Shown one piece after another: positions 16,012-21,325 of a stretch of DNA of 21,325 nt. Both the position numbers and the translations under genes were made by a program. Location: assembly GCA_040376925.1 (NCBI GenBank), contig JBEIPU010000062.1, positions 1 through 21,325 of the forward strand, in the 5' to 3' direction. The DNA is from RAM1 sp040376925. Its GTDB lineage: Bacteria > Pseudomonadota > Gammaproteobacteria > Burkholderiales > Burkholderiaceae_C. The notes under the pieces are model-generated. The model saw only the letters and a program-made list of their open reading frames with translations, made no database searches and was not told the DNA's origin. How positions within the stretch are numbered: the stretch's first letter is position 1; every line of letters starts with the position of its first letter.

Positions 16012-16227
16012 ATGCCGGTAATAAAGTTTTTGCGCATCACCTATCGCGCAAAATTTCACGCTGAATTGACGCACATTCGCAATCACGCGCAGTTTTCTCC
16101 CACAAATGGGGGATGCGCGAATCGCGGGCGGCGTCTACAGTTCATTCATCTGCTGTCACAGACAAACCAAGGGCAACCCCCAACCCGATTTCACAGTCTC
16201 CCAACGACGTCCTTCCAAGGACTTTCA
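16012..16227. other. Structured intergenic region downstream of the kinase gene; possible small RNA or long 3' UTR
   Basis: No convincing protein-coding frame is seen. The region is AT-richer than its surroundings. On the plus strand it holds a perfect 8-bp inverted repeat (16028-16035 / 16046-16053). Further on are small potential hairpins TGTC-ACA-GACA (16153-16163) and GGG-CAA-CCC, and a perfect hairpin GTCCTT-CC-AAGGAC (16209-16222). The last sits directly before the strong terminator at 16228. Such a series of hairpins ending in a terminator fits either the kinase 3' UTR or an independent small RNA. I could not find a good promoter inside it: TTGACG at 16066 lacks a matching -10. Confidence 0.35.
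16028..16053. repeat. Inverted repeat TTTTGCGC / GCGCAAAA
   Basis: Perfect 8-bp arms separated by 10 nt (ATCACCTATC), starting 17 nt after the kinase stop codon. It could be an RNA hairpin protecting or ending the kinase message, or a protein-binding dyad. On the plus strand the second arm runs into AAAATTTC, with only three T residues, so it is at best a weak terminator. Confidence 0.5.
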
Positions 16228-16254
16228 CAGCCACCGCAAGGTGGCTGTTTTTTT
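16228..16254 (+). terminator. Strong intrinsic terminator
   Basis: Perfect 8-bp stem CAGCCACC / GGTGGCTG closed by a GCAA tetraloop (GNRA type) and followed at once by seven T residues (16248-16254). It reads on the plus strand. It therefore ends the response regulator-kinase transcript or a small RNA encoded just upstream. In the opposite direction there is no T-run after the stem, so it should not terminate the convergent decarboxylase-family gene whose stop is 20 nt away. Confidence 0.93.
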
Positions 16255-16274
16255 GATGCGCCGCGTTGGCAGGC

Positions 16275-16895
16275 TTACAGAGGAAATGGCGGCAAGGCGG
16301 CTACGCCTGGCGCAGGCCGCGCTGGTGTATGGGCCACATTCATCACCCAGTTCACCATCACAAAATAGCCGATCAAGGCCGTCAGCTCCACGACGCCCCG
16401 CTCACCAAAGCGAACCACGGCCGCGGCGTAGGTCGGCTCACTGGCACCGTTGCGCAGCAGCACCTCGTTCGCAAAGTCCAGCGCCAGGGCTTCGTCGCCA
16501 GGCAGCGCTGTGGGCCGCGCGCCCAGGCGCAGCGATTCCAGCGTGGCCGGTGCCACGCCGGCCTTTTCGGCCAGCGGCGCGTGCATTACCCATTCAAACT
16601 GGTTGCCTGCATGGCGGGCCACCGCGCAAGTGACCAGCTCTCGCAGCTTCACGTCCAGCACACTGTCAAAGCGCAGGTATTCGCCCACGCGGCCCACGCG
16701 CTCAAGCAACTCCGGGCTTTGCAGCAGCGGCAGGAACGGGCCGTACACACCCTTGCGCGGGCCGGCGATCAGCGCATCCGCCGCAGCTTTTTGCTGCGGT
16801 GTCATGTCGGCCGCATCTGGCAGCGGCAGCCGTTCGCGCCAGGGTTCGGTAAAGCCCTGGCGGGTGCCAGCGGCTTGGGCATCGAGGGATGTCAT
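16275..16895 (-). CDS. Carboxymuconolactone decarboxylase (CMD/AhpD-like) family protein
   Basis: Alpha-helical protein of 206 residues in the AhpD-like superfamily. The family signature is the block KLRELVTCAVARHAGNQFEWVMHAPLAEKAG (positions about 83-113), with E101 and H105 in the conserved E-W-x-x-H pattern. It has only one cysteine there (C90) and no CxxC pair. It is therefore not a classical thiol-active AhpD peroxidase partner and is closer to the decarboxylase-like or uncharacterised CMD branch. The actual reaction is unknown. The ATG at 16895 was chosen because AAGGA lies 6 nt upstream. A longer frame (to 16928) would begin upstream of that site. It converges on the two-component genes and is 84 nt downstream of the DUF4399 gene. 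Confidence 0.85.
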   Translation of the reverse strand: MTSLDAQAAGTRQGFTEPWRERLPLPDAADMTPQQKAAADALIAGPRKGVYGPFLPLLQSPELLERVGRVGEYLRFDSVLDVKLRELVTCAVARHAGNQFEWVMHAPLAEKAGVAPATLESLRLGARPTALPGDEALALDFANEVLLRNGASEPTYAAAVVRFGERGVVELTALIGYFVMVNWVMNVAHTPARPAPGVAALPPFPL

Positions 16896-16979
16896 GGGTT
16901 GTCCTTTGGGCAGCTGTGAATGAAGCAACCCGCCAAGTGTGTACCAGCCGCGGCAAGGGCTCCCGGCGCGGCGCGGGCT
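16896..16979. other. Short intergenic gap, no clear element
   Basis: Contains the AAGGA ribosome binding site of the CMD-family gene. On the minus strand just after the DUF4399 stop there is a GC-rich CCCG..CGGG dyad without a T-run. Not enough to call a terminator or promoter. Confidence 0.4.
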
Positions 16980-17819
16980 TCAGCTCGGGTTGGCACCTAC
17001 CACGCTGATGCGCACCGGCCTGGCGGCGCGCGTCATGACAGCTTCCTTGGCGTTGTTGATGAGCTCCAGGCGCATCTGGTAATCACCCACTGGGGGCCTC
17101 AGCCAGGTTTCGGTCTGACCCTGGCGGAAGTCCAGCACCTCAAGCGCCTTTCCGGCGCGCTCAAACGTCAGGCGAAAGTGCCCGGTGTCAGCCAAACGCG
17201 TGTCAGCGTGCGAGATGTTGTAGCCGCTGGCATGAAACTGCACCCGAAACGGTCCGGTCACGCGCGCCTGGTCCACAGGGCTCAGGATGTCAATCCGCGG
17301 CGCGCCCGTCAGGCTGGCCGCGTTGCGCTGGTCGCTCTGCCGGGCGACGGTGACTTTGATTGGCTTGCTGTAGACAAAGTACGGGATGTGGCCCTGGTCG
17401 GCCAGCAGCAGCGTGAGCTGGTAGGTGCCCGGCTTGAGGTTGACGACGGTCTCCATCTGGCCCTTGCCAAAGTGGATGTACTGGTCGGTGAACGGCAGGG
17501 GTTTCTTGAAGTCCAGCGGCAGCGGCTGGTTGATCAGCAAATGGTGGTGCCCCGCCCGGCCCGCGGTCTTGCCCGCGGGCACAAGGCCGCGCATGGACAG
17601 CCCGAAGCGCAGCAAAAATGGCGAATCCACTGTGTCGCCGTCCTTGAGGTTGGTGAAGTAGGCGTCGGGCTCGCGGTTGGGCGGCGGCGCCACCCAGGGG
17701 TGCGGCAGCACCTCCGCAGCCTCGCCGGCCGGCTGGGCGTACGCGAAAGGCACTGCGGCGGCGGCCATCAAGGCGGCCAGAGCGAGCGCAACGGCACGCG
17801 GCGGTGGGACATGAAGCAT
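16980..17819 (-). CDS. Secreted protein with two DUF4399-like units
   Basis: Predicted periplasmic or secreted protein of 279 residues with a Sec signal peptide (ALALAALMAAAAVPFAYA, cleavage likely after residue 28). Unit 1 (about 54-159) carries the DUF4399 hallmarks GHHHLLIN (90-97), FGKGQMET (117-124) and LKPGTYQLTLLLAD. Unit 2 (about 175-274) repeats the same plan in weaker form: SPVDQARVTGPFRVQF, GHFRLTF, FRQGQTETWL (231-240) and PVGDYQMRLELIN. The histidine cluster and the aspartate after the LxLLL strand are missing from it. I infer an internal duplication. No function is established for the family. The His cluster hints at metal or ligand binding only in unit 1. The start has GGAA upstream, and a palindrome lies just before it. 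Confidence 0.85.
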   Translation of the reverse strand: MLHVPPPRAVALALAALMAAAAVPFAYAQPAGEAAEVLPHPWVAPPPNREPDAYFTNLKDGDTVDSPFLLRFGLSMRGLVPAGKTAGRAGHHHLLINQPLPLDFKKPLPFTDQYIHFGKGQMETVVNLKPGTYQLTLLLADQGHIPYFVYSKPIKVTVARQSDQRNAASLTGAPRIDILSPVDQARVTGPFRVQFHASGYNISHADTRLADTGHFRLTFERAGKALEVLDFRQGQTETWLRPPVGDYQMRLELINNAKEAVMTRAARPVRISVVGANPS

Positions 17820-17910
17820 GGAATTTCCGATTGGGCAATACTGACCGGTATTTTTTCATACCATTCAGTATTAATTTCGGTCGCCCGTATTTGCCCTTGG
17901 TTGCGCGAGG
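17820..17910. promoter_or_regulatory. AT-rich intergenic region with nested palindrome upstream of the DUF4399 gene
   Basis: The dyad at 17838-17871 has outer arms ATACTGA / TCAGTAT, a 2-nt mismatch on each side, inner arms GGTAT / ATACC and a 6-nt T-rich loop. Neither strand has a T-run after the stem, so it is not a standard terminator. Its place 20-50 nt before the DUF4399 start suggests an operator or a leader hairpin. The 12-mer ATTGGGCAATAC (17830-17841), which overlaps its left edge, also occurs between the Pel operon and the response regulator gene. Confidence 0.5.
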
Positions 17911-18885
17911 TTACTTCAGGGACCGCAGTACCCGTTGGGCAGGGATGTCAGTCAGGCAGCGCGTGTGACCCAGTGGGCATTCACGCTCAAAGCACGGGGC
18001 ACAGTCCAGCGGGGGCTGGTAGGCGGGGTCGTTCTTGAGCCACAGCACAGTGGCTTTGTCATTTAACGGCGGTGTGTGCAGCGGACTGGACGAGCCGAAC
18101 ACCGCCACCTGTGGCACGCCGAACGCGGCGGCCACATGCATCAGGCCGGAATCGTTGCTGACCACATGCTTTGCGGCACTGATCGCGGCCAACGCCTGGA
18201 GCAATGTCGTCTTGCCCGCCAGATTGGTGCAGCGCCCGGGGGCGGCTGAGGCGATCTCATCACACAGCGCGGCCTCCTTGCCCGAGCCCAGCAGCAGCAC
18301 CGGCACGCCCAACCCGCGCGCCACGTCGGCAAAGTGCGCGGCGGGCCAGCGCTTGGCCGGGCCGAATTCGGCGCCCGGCGCAAACACCGCATAGCGGCCG
18401 GGCTGCAGGCCCAGTGCATTCAACGCCGCATCCACCTCGGCTTGCGGCAGCTTGAGCACGGGGCGGTCCGCCTCCAGCCCCGGCTCGCCACTGAGCGCCG
18501 AATAAAACGCCACCATCGGCGGCTTGTTTTTAGGGTTCTTCAGCCGGTGGGTCAACAGGCCCACGCGCGCCTCGCCCAGGTAGCCCACGCGCTTGGGTAT
18601 GCCCGCCAGCAGCGGCAGCAGCGCGCTTTTCAATGAATTGGGCAGCACGTAGGCGGTGTTGAAGCGGCCCTGGATCTGCCGGGCAATCGCGCGCCGCGCC
18701 TTGAGCTGCAGGCCGCCGTGCTGGAACGGGAAGTCAATGACATCGGCCACCTGCGGCATGGCGCGGTACACCGGCGCCACCCAGGGCAAGGCCCCGACGG
18801 TGAGCCGCTCGCCGCGCGCATGCAGGCGGCGCAGCAACGGCTCAGTCATCACCGCGTCCCCGATCCACTGGGGCGCGATGATCAA
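17911..18885 (-). CDS. waaF: ADP-heptose:LPS heptosyltransferase II
   Basis: GT9-family glycosyltransferase adding the second heptose to the LPS inner core in the cytosol. Seen: N-terminal LIIAPQWIGDAVMTEPLL, then YVLPNSLKSALLPLLAGIP, FAPGAEFGPAKRWP, NDSGLMHVAAAFGVPQVA and FGSSSPLHTPPL, all close to E. coli WaaF. A Cys-rich stretch near the C-terminus (CAPCFERECPLGHTRCL) is common in this group. The start is unusual. The family begins 2-3 residues before LIIAP, but here those codons are replaced by hairpin repeat copy B. I give TTG at 18885, which has a G7 tract 5 nt upstream, as the homology-supported start (324 residues). Alternatives are GTG at 18990, 1 nt after the previous stop (359 residues), or ATG at 19023 (370 residues). 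Both would translate the repeat. The C-terminus is complete. Confidence 0.9.
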   Translation of the reverse strand: MIIAPQWIGDAVMTEPLLRRLHARGERLTVGALPWVAPVYRAMPQVADVIDFPFQHGGLQLKARRAIARQIQGRFNTAYVLPNSLKSALLPLLAGIPKRVGYLGEARVGLLTHRLKNPKNKPPMVAFYSALSGEPGLEADRPVLKLPQAEVDAALNALGLQPGRYAVFAPGAEFGPAKRWPAAHFADVARGLGVPVLLLGSGKEAALCDEIASAAPGRCTNLAGKTTLLQALAAISAAKHVVSNDSGLMHVAAAFGVPQVAVFGSSSPLHTPPLNDKATVLWLKNDPAYQPPLDCAPCFERECPLGHTRCLTDIPAQRVLRSLK

Positions 18886-18889
18886 CGAA

Positions 18890-18980
18890 GCCCCCCCGTG
18901 GCGGCCTTCGGCCGCCTCCCCCCCAGGGGGGCGCCGCTGGCGGCCCGGCGAAGCCGGTTCCGCGGCGGCCGCTGGACGGG
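18890..18980 (+). repeat. Hairpin-rich interspersed repeat, copy B
   Basis: Same order of elements as copy A: a C7 run, GGCGGCC-TTC-GGCCGCC hairpin, CCCCCC..GGGGGG hairpin, GGCCCGGCGAAGCCGG and TCCGCGGCGG, with GTGGC in place of GAAGC near its left end. It occupies the space between the zinc-finger gene stop (18992) and the conserved start of waaF, on the opposite strand to those genes. It is an open frame, continuous with waaF on the minus strand. Confidence 0.85.
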
Positions 18981-18991
18981 GGACGGACACG

Positions 18992-19204
18992 CTAGTGACC
19001 AGCTCTGACGTGCTCGCCGGCATTGAGCTTGTACACCGTGCCGCAATACGGGCACTTGGCTTCGCCGGTGCGGGCCACGTCCAGGTACACCTTGGGGTGA
19101 GTGTTCCAGATCTTCATGTCGGCCTTGGGGCTGGGGCAGAAAATGCCGCCCTGGTGGTTCAGGTCTTTGGCCAGCAGTTCAATGGTGGATTTGTCTTGAG
19201 TCAC
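18992..19204 (-). CDS. CHCC-type zinc-finger domain protein
   Basis: Seventy-residue protein of the zf-CHCC family, related to a small zinc subunit of mitochondrial complex I (NDUFS6) and found next to ilvE and waaF in many beta-proteobacteria. Putative zinc ligands are C23, H37, C51 and C54 (C-x13-H-x13-CPYC). The GTG start at 19204 is supported by an excellent GGAGGT 5 nt upstream. An upstream ATG at 19231 would bury this site. The exact role in bacteria is unclear. It lies between ilvE (122 nt upstream, gap holding a repeat copy) and waaF. Confidence 0.9.
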   Translation of the reverse strand: MTQDKSTIELLAKDLNHQGGIFCPSPKADMKIWNTHPKVYLDVARTGEAKCPYCGTVYKLNAGEHVRAGH

Positions 19205-19235
19205 TGGGCACCTCCAACAGTGCGAATGCAACGGT

Positions 19236-19325
19236 CTTTTCCAGAGCCATCGCGGAGCCGGCTTTGCCGGGCCGCAGATGGCGCCCCCTTGAGGGGGAGG
19301 CGGCCGAAGGCCGCTTCGGGGGTGT
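19236..19325 (-). repeat. Hairpin-rich interspersed repeat, copy C
   Basis: Reads on the minus strand as ACACCCCCGAAGC, hairpin GGCC-TTC-GGCC with extended GCGGCC/GGCCGC arms, hairpin CCCCC-TCAA-GGGGG, GGCGCCATCTGC, GGCCCGGCAAAGCCGG, TCCGCGATGG and CTGGAAAAG. It matches copy A most closely. It begins directly at the ilvE stop codon (19326-19328) and ends 31 nt before the zinc-finger start. It may act as a 3' mRNA-stabilising or attenuating structure between the two genes. Confidence 0.85.
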
Positions 19326-20261
19326 TCATATTTTCGTGAGCCAGTGGCTGTATTTCGGATTGCGACCGTTCACGATGTCAAAGAACGCCGTCTGGATTTT
19401 CTCGGTGATGGGGCCGCGCGAGCCAGCGCCCAGCTCGATGCGGTCCAGCTCGCGGATGGGCGTCACTTCAGCGGCTGTGCCGGTGAAGAAGGCCTCGTCG
19501 GCGATGTAGACCTCGTCGCGCGTGATGCGCTTTTGCACGATTTCCAGGCCCAGGTCCTTGGCGATGTGGAACACGGTGTTGCGCGTGATGCCGTTGAGCG
19601 CGCCCGCCGAAAGATCAGGCGTGTAGATCACGCCACCCTTGATGACGAAGATGTTTTCGCCGGCGCCTTCACTCACGAAACCGCTGCTGTCCAGCAGCAG
19701 GGCCTCGTCGTAGCCGTCGTCCAGCGCCTCCATGTTGGCCAGGATGGAGTTGGTGTAGTTGCTCACCGCCTTGGCCTGCGTCATGGTGATGTTGACGTGG
19801 TGGCGGGTGTAGCTGGAGGTCTTGACGCGGATGCCGCGCTTCATGCCCTCTTCACCCAGGTAGGCGCCCCAGGCCCAGGCCGCGACCATCAGGTGGATCT
19901 GGTTGCCTTTGGGGCTGACGCCCAGCTTCTGCGAGCCGATCCAGGTCAGCGGGCGCAGGTAGCCGGACTCAAGCTTGTTCTCTCGCACCACGGCGCGCTG
20001 GGCTTCATTGACCTGGTCCTTGGTGAAGGGAATGGTCATGCGCAGGATCTTGGCGCTGTTGAACAGGCGGTCGGTGTGCTCCTGCAGGCGGAAGATGGCG
20101 GTGCCGTCGGCCGTCTTGTACGCGCGCACGCCCTCGAAGGCGCCGCAGCCGTAGTGCAGGGTGTGGGTCAGCACATGGATCTTGGCGTCGCGCCAGTCAA
20201 CCATCTGGCCGTCCATCCAGATCTTGCCGTCGCGGTCGGCCATGGAGGGGATTGCGCTCAT
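19326..20261 (-). CDS. ilvE: Branched-chain amino acid aminotransferase
   Basis: PLP-dependent class IV aminotransferase (311 residues, normal length) that carries out the last step of valine, leucine and isoleucine synthesis and the first step of their breakdown, using glutamate / 2-oxoglutarate. Seen: THTLHYGCGAFEGVRAY near the N-terminus, catalytic Lys164 in MTQAKAVSNYTNS, the phosphate/cofactor region FVSEGAGENIFVI, GALNGITRNTV, and EAFFTGTAAEVTPI, which are all hallmarks of IlvE. The ATG at 20261 has AAGGA about 8 nt upstream. It looks intact. Its downstream neighbours are the zinc-finger protein and waaF, and a repeat copy abuts its stop. Confidence 0.97.
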   Translation of the reverse strand: MSAIPSMADRDGKIWMDGQMVDWRDAKIHVLTHTLHYGCGAFEGVRAYKTADGTAIFRLQEHTDRLFNSAKILRMTIPFTKDQVNEAQRAVVRENKLESGYLRPLTWIGSQKLGVSPKGNQIHLMVAAWAWGAYLGEEGMKRGIRVKTSSYTRHHVNITMTQAKAVSNYTNSILANMEALDDGYDEALLLDSSGFVSEGAGENIFVIKGGVIYTPDLSAGALNGITRNTVFHIAKDLGLEIVQKRITRDEVYIADEAFFTGTAAEVTPIRELDRIELGAGSRGPITEKIQTAFFDIVNGRNPKYSHWLTKI

Positions 20262-20304
20262 GGGGGTGTCCTTTGGAGTTCGAAGGGATGCAAAGCCCGT
20301 GATT

Positions 20305-20700
20305 TTACGGCGCAGGGGGGCGGAACATCTCCCACTTGACCACCTTGCCGTTCAGGAACTCCACCGTCACACGGGATTCACCGGCGTCCGTCCAGCGGTA
20401 GACCTCGGGCTGCTCGTCCTTGGCTGAGCGCAGCTCACCCAGCGAGCGGGTCATCGCCACCACGTGCAGCAAGGTCATGCCGGGCTGGAGTTTGGCGTTG
20501 AGCATCACGGCGCTGGCCACGTGGCCGATAGGCCGGTCGGCGGCACGCTTGAGCACCGTGACCATGCGCGTGAAGTTCAGCAGCACCCACATCACGATGC
20601 CGCCGGTGGCCACCGCCACACCGGCCCAGCCAAAACCGCGGTAGGCCAGCGCCACCAGCACCACGCCCCCGATGGGCACCACAATTTTCTGGAAATTCAT
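20305..20700 (-). CDS. Small two-helix membrane protein, function unknown
   Basis: Protein of 131 residues with two closely spaced hydrophobic segments near the N-terminus (IVVPIGGVVLVALAYRGF and GVAVATGGIVMWVLLNF), then a soluble domain of about 85 residues. That domain contains RAADRPIGHVASAVMLNAKL, LHVVAMTRSLGE and a C-terminal beta-like segment RVTVEFLNGKVVKWEMFRPP. No catalytic motif is recognised. I have a vague memory of similar proteins carrying a glycerate kinase label in databases, but nothing in this sequence supports kinase activity. The ATG at 20700 has AGGA upstream with wide spacing. It lies 36 nt after radA and 43 nt before ilvE, so it is likely in one transcript with them. 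Confidence 0.8.
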   Translation of the reverse strand: MNFQKIVVPIGGVVLVALAYRGFGWAGVAVATGGIVMWVLLNFTRMVTVLKRAADRPIGHVASAVMLNAKLQPGMTLLHVVAMTRSLGELRSAKDEQPEVYRWTDAGESRVTVEFLNGKVVKWEMFRPPAP

Positions 20701-20736
20701 GGGCGGTATTGTCCTATGGACGCTCCTGCGGCCCGG

Positions 20737-21325
20737 CTATCCCAGGCCGCGCACAATCTCCATGGCCTCGTCCACCCGCTCCACGGCGTGGATGGTCAGG
20801 CCCTCGATGTCCTTGCTGCCCTTCTTGGGCGCATTGGCCTTGGGCACGATGGCCACGCTGAAGCCCAGCTTGGCGGCTTCTTTCAGCCGCTCCTGGCCGC
20901 GCGGCGCGGGGCGCACCTCGCCGGCCAGGCCGACCTCGCCAAAGGCAATGAAGCCCTTGGGCAGCGGCTTGCCGCGCAGGGACGAGGTGATCGCCAGCAT
21001 CACGGCCAGATCAGCCGCCGGCTCGCTGATGCGCACGCCGCCCACGGCGTTGACGAACACATCCTGGTCGGCGCAGGCCACGCCCGCATGGCGGTTGAGC
21101 ACCGCCAGCAGCATCGCCATGCGGTCCTTGTCCAGGCCCACCGAGAGCCGGCGCGGGCTGGGCCCGCCCTGGTCGACCAGCGCCTGGATCTCGACCAGCA
21201 TGGGCCTTGTGCCTTCGAGCGTGACCAGCACGCAGCTACCGGGCACGGGCTCGGAGTGCTGGCTCAGGAAGATCGCGCTGGGGTTGGTCACGCCCTTGAG
21301 GCCCTTCTCCGTCATCGCGAACACG
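20737..21325 (-). CDS. radA: DNA repair protein RadA (partial, C-terminal part only)
   Basis: C-terminal 195 or so residues of RadA, the RecA-like DnaB-family helicase that promotes branch migration in recombination. The visible part starts VFAMTEKGLKGVTNPSAIFL, just after where the KNRFG motif should be. It continues through GTRPMLVEIQALVD and the Lon-protease-like domain (VGLDKDRMAMLLAVLNRH, DVFVNAVGGVRISEPAADLA, FGEVGLAGEVRP, RLKEAAKLGF). The zinc finger and Walker motifs lie outside the window to the right. It ends at a TAG (20737-20739). It is the first visible gene of the leftward radA-ilvE-waaF run. Confidence 0.97.
   Translation of the reverse strand, partial: VFAMTEKGLKGVTNPSAIFLSQHSEPVPGSCVLVTLEGTRPMLVEIQALVDQGGPSPRRLSVGLDKDRMAMLLAVLNRHAGVACADQDVFVNAVGGVRISEPAADLAVMLAITSSLRGKPLPKGFIAFGEVGLAGEVRPAPRGQERLKEAAKLGFSVAIVPKANAPKKGSKDIEGLTIHAVERVDEAMEIVRGLG

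Noticed and set aside
16066..16095. Sigma-70 promoter (TTGACG with CAGTTT at 18 nt) for a small RNA
   Set aside because: The -10 candidate matches the consensus at only two of six positions.
16228..16254. Bidirectional terminator for the convergent CMD-family gene
   Set aside because: On the minus strand the stem is followed by TGAAAGTCC with no T-run, so only plus-strand function is supported.
14718..19325. Repeats as CRISPR or insertion-sequence ends
   Set aside because: Copies are not regularly spaced, there are no spacers, no transposase and no visible target-site duplications.
20305..20700. Glycerate kinase function for the small membrane protein
   Set aside because: It is only 131 residues with two membrane helices and no kinase motif. 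Such a label would be an annotation carry-over.

Overview
This is a GC-rich, gene-dense chromosomal window from a Gram-negative bacterium, most likely a betaproteobacterium of the Burkholderiales (Comamonadaceae-like). Three things support this. The gene order radA / small membrane protein / ilvE / CHCC zinc-finger protein / waaF looks familiar from that group. Start contexts often carry AAGGA or GGAGG. There are three copies of a GC-rich hairpin repeat (CCCCCGAAGC..GGCGCC..GGCCCGGC) of a kind I associate with these genomes. The taxonomic call is inference from memory, without a database search.

Positions 1-12404, minus strand: a complete-looking Pel exopolysaccharide operon in the order pelA-pelB-pelC-pelD-pelE-pelF-pelG, with pelG running off the left edge. 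PelF, PelD, PelE and PelG should form the inner-membrane synthase and transporter. PelD is the presumed cyclic-di-GMP receptor. PelA deacetylates and trims the polymer in the periplasm. PelB and PelC carry it through the outer membrane. The genes are tightly packed (ATGA, TGATG and 8-nt overlaps), which implies translational coupling. An AMP-forming acyl-CoA synthetase-like gene lies upstream (12401-13897), and its stop codon overlaps the pelA start by ATGA, so it appears to be the first gene of the same transcript.

Positions 13898-16254: a 100-nt divergent intergenic region separates that operon from a plus-strand OmpR-type response regulator and sensor histidine kinase pair. These are obvious candidates to regulate the Pel operon. 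One hairpin repeat copy sits between the two genes. Downstream is a structured 260-nt intergenic stretch ending in a very clear intrinsic terminator (16228-16254).

Positions 16275-17819, minus strand: a carboxymuconolactone-decarboxylase-family protein without CxxC, and a secreted protein made of two DUF4399-like units. A palindromic element lies just upstream of the latter.

Positions 17911-21325, minus strand: waaF (heptosyltransferase II), a 70-residue CHCC zinc-finger protein, ilvE (branched-chain aminotransferase), a small membrane protein and the C-terminal part of radA. Two hairpin repeat copies are here. One lies after the ilvE stop. The other lies exactly where the waaF ribosome binding site and start codon should be.

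No rRNA, tRNA, CRISPR array, transposase or phage gene was seen. The most interesting points are the acyl-CoA synthetase coupled to pelA, the divergent two-component system, the apparent loss of the RxxD cyclic-di-GMP motif in PelD, and the hairpin repeats that seem to supply translation start signals to neighbouring genes.
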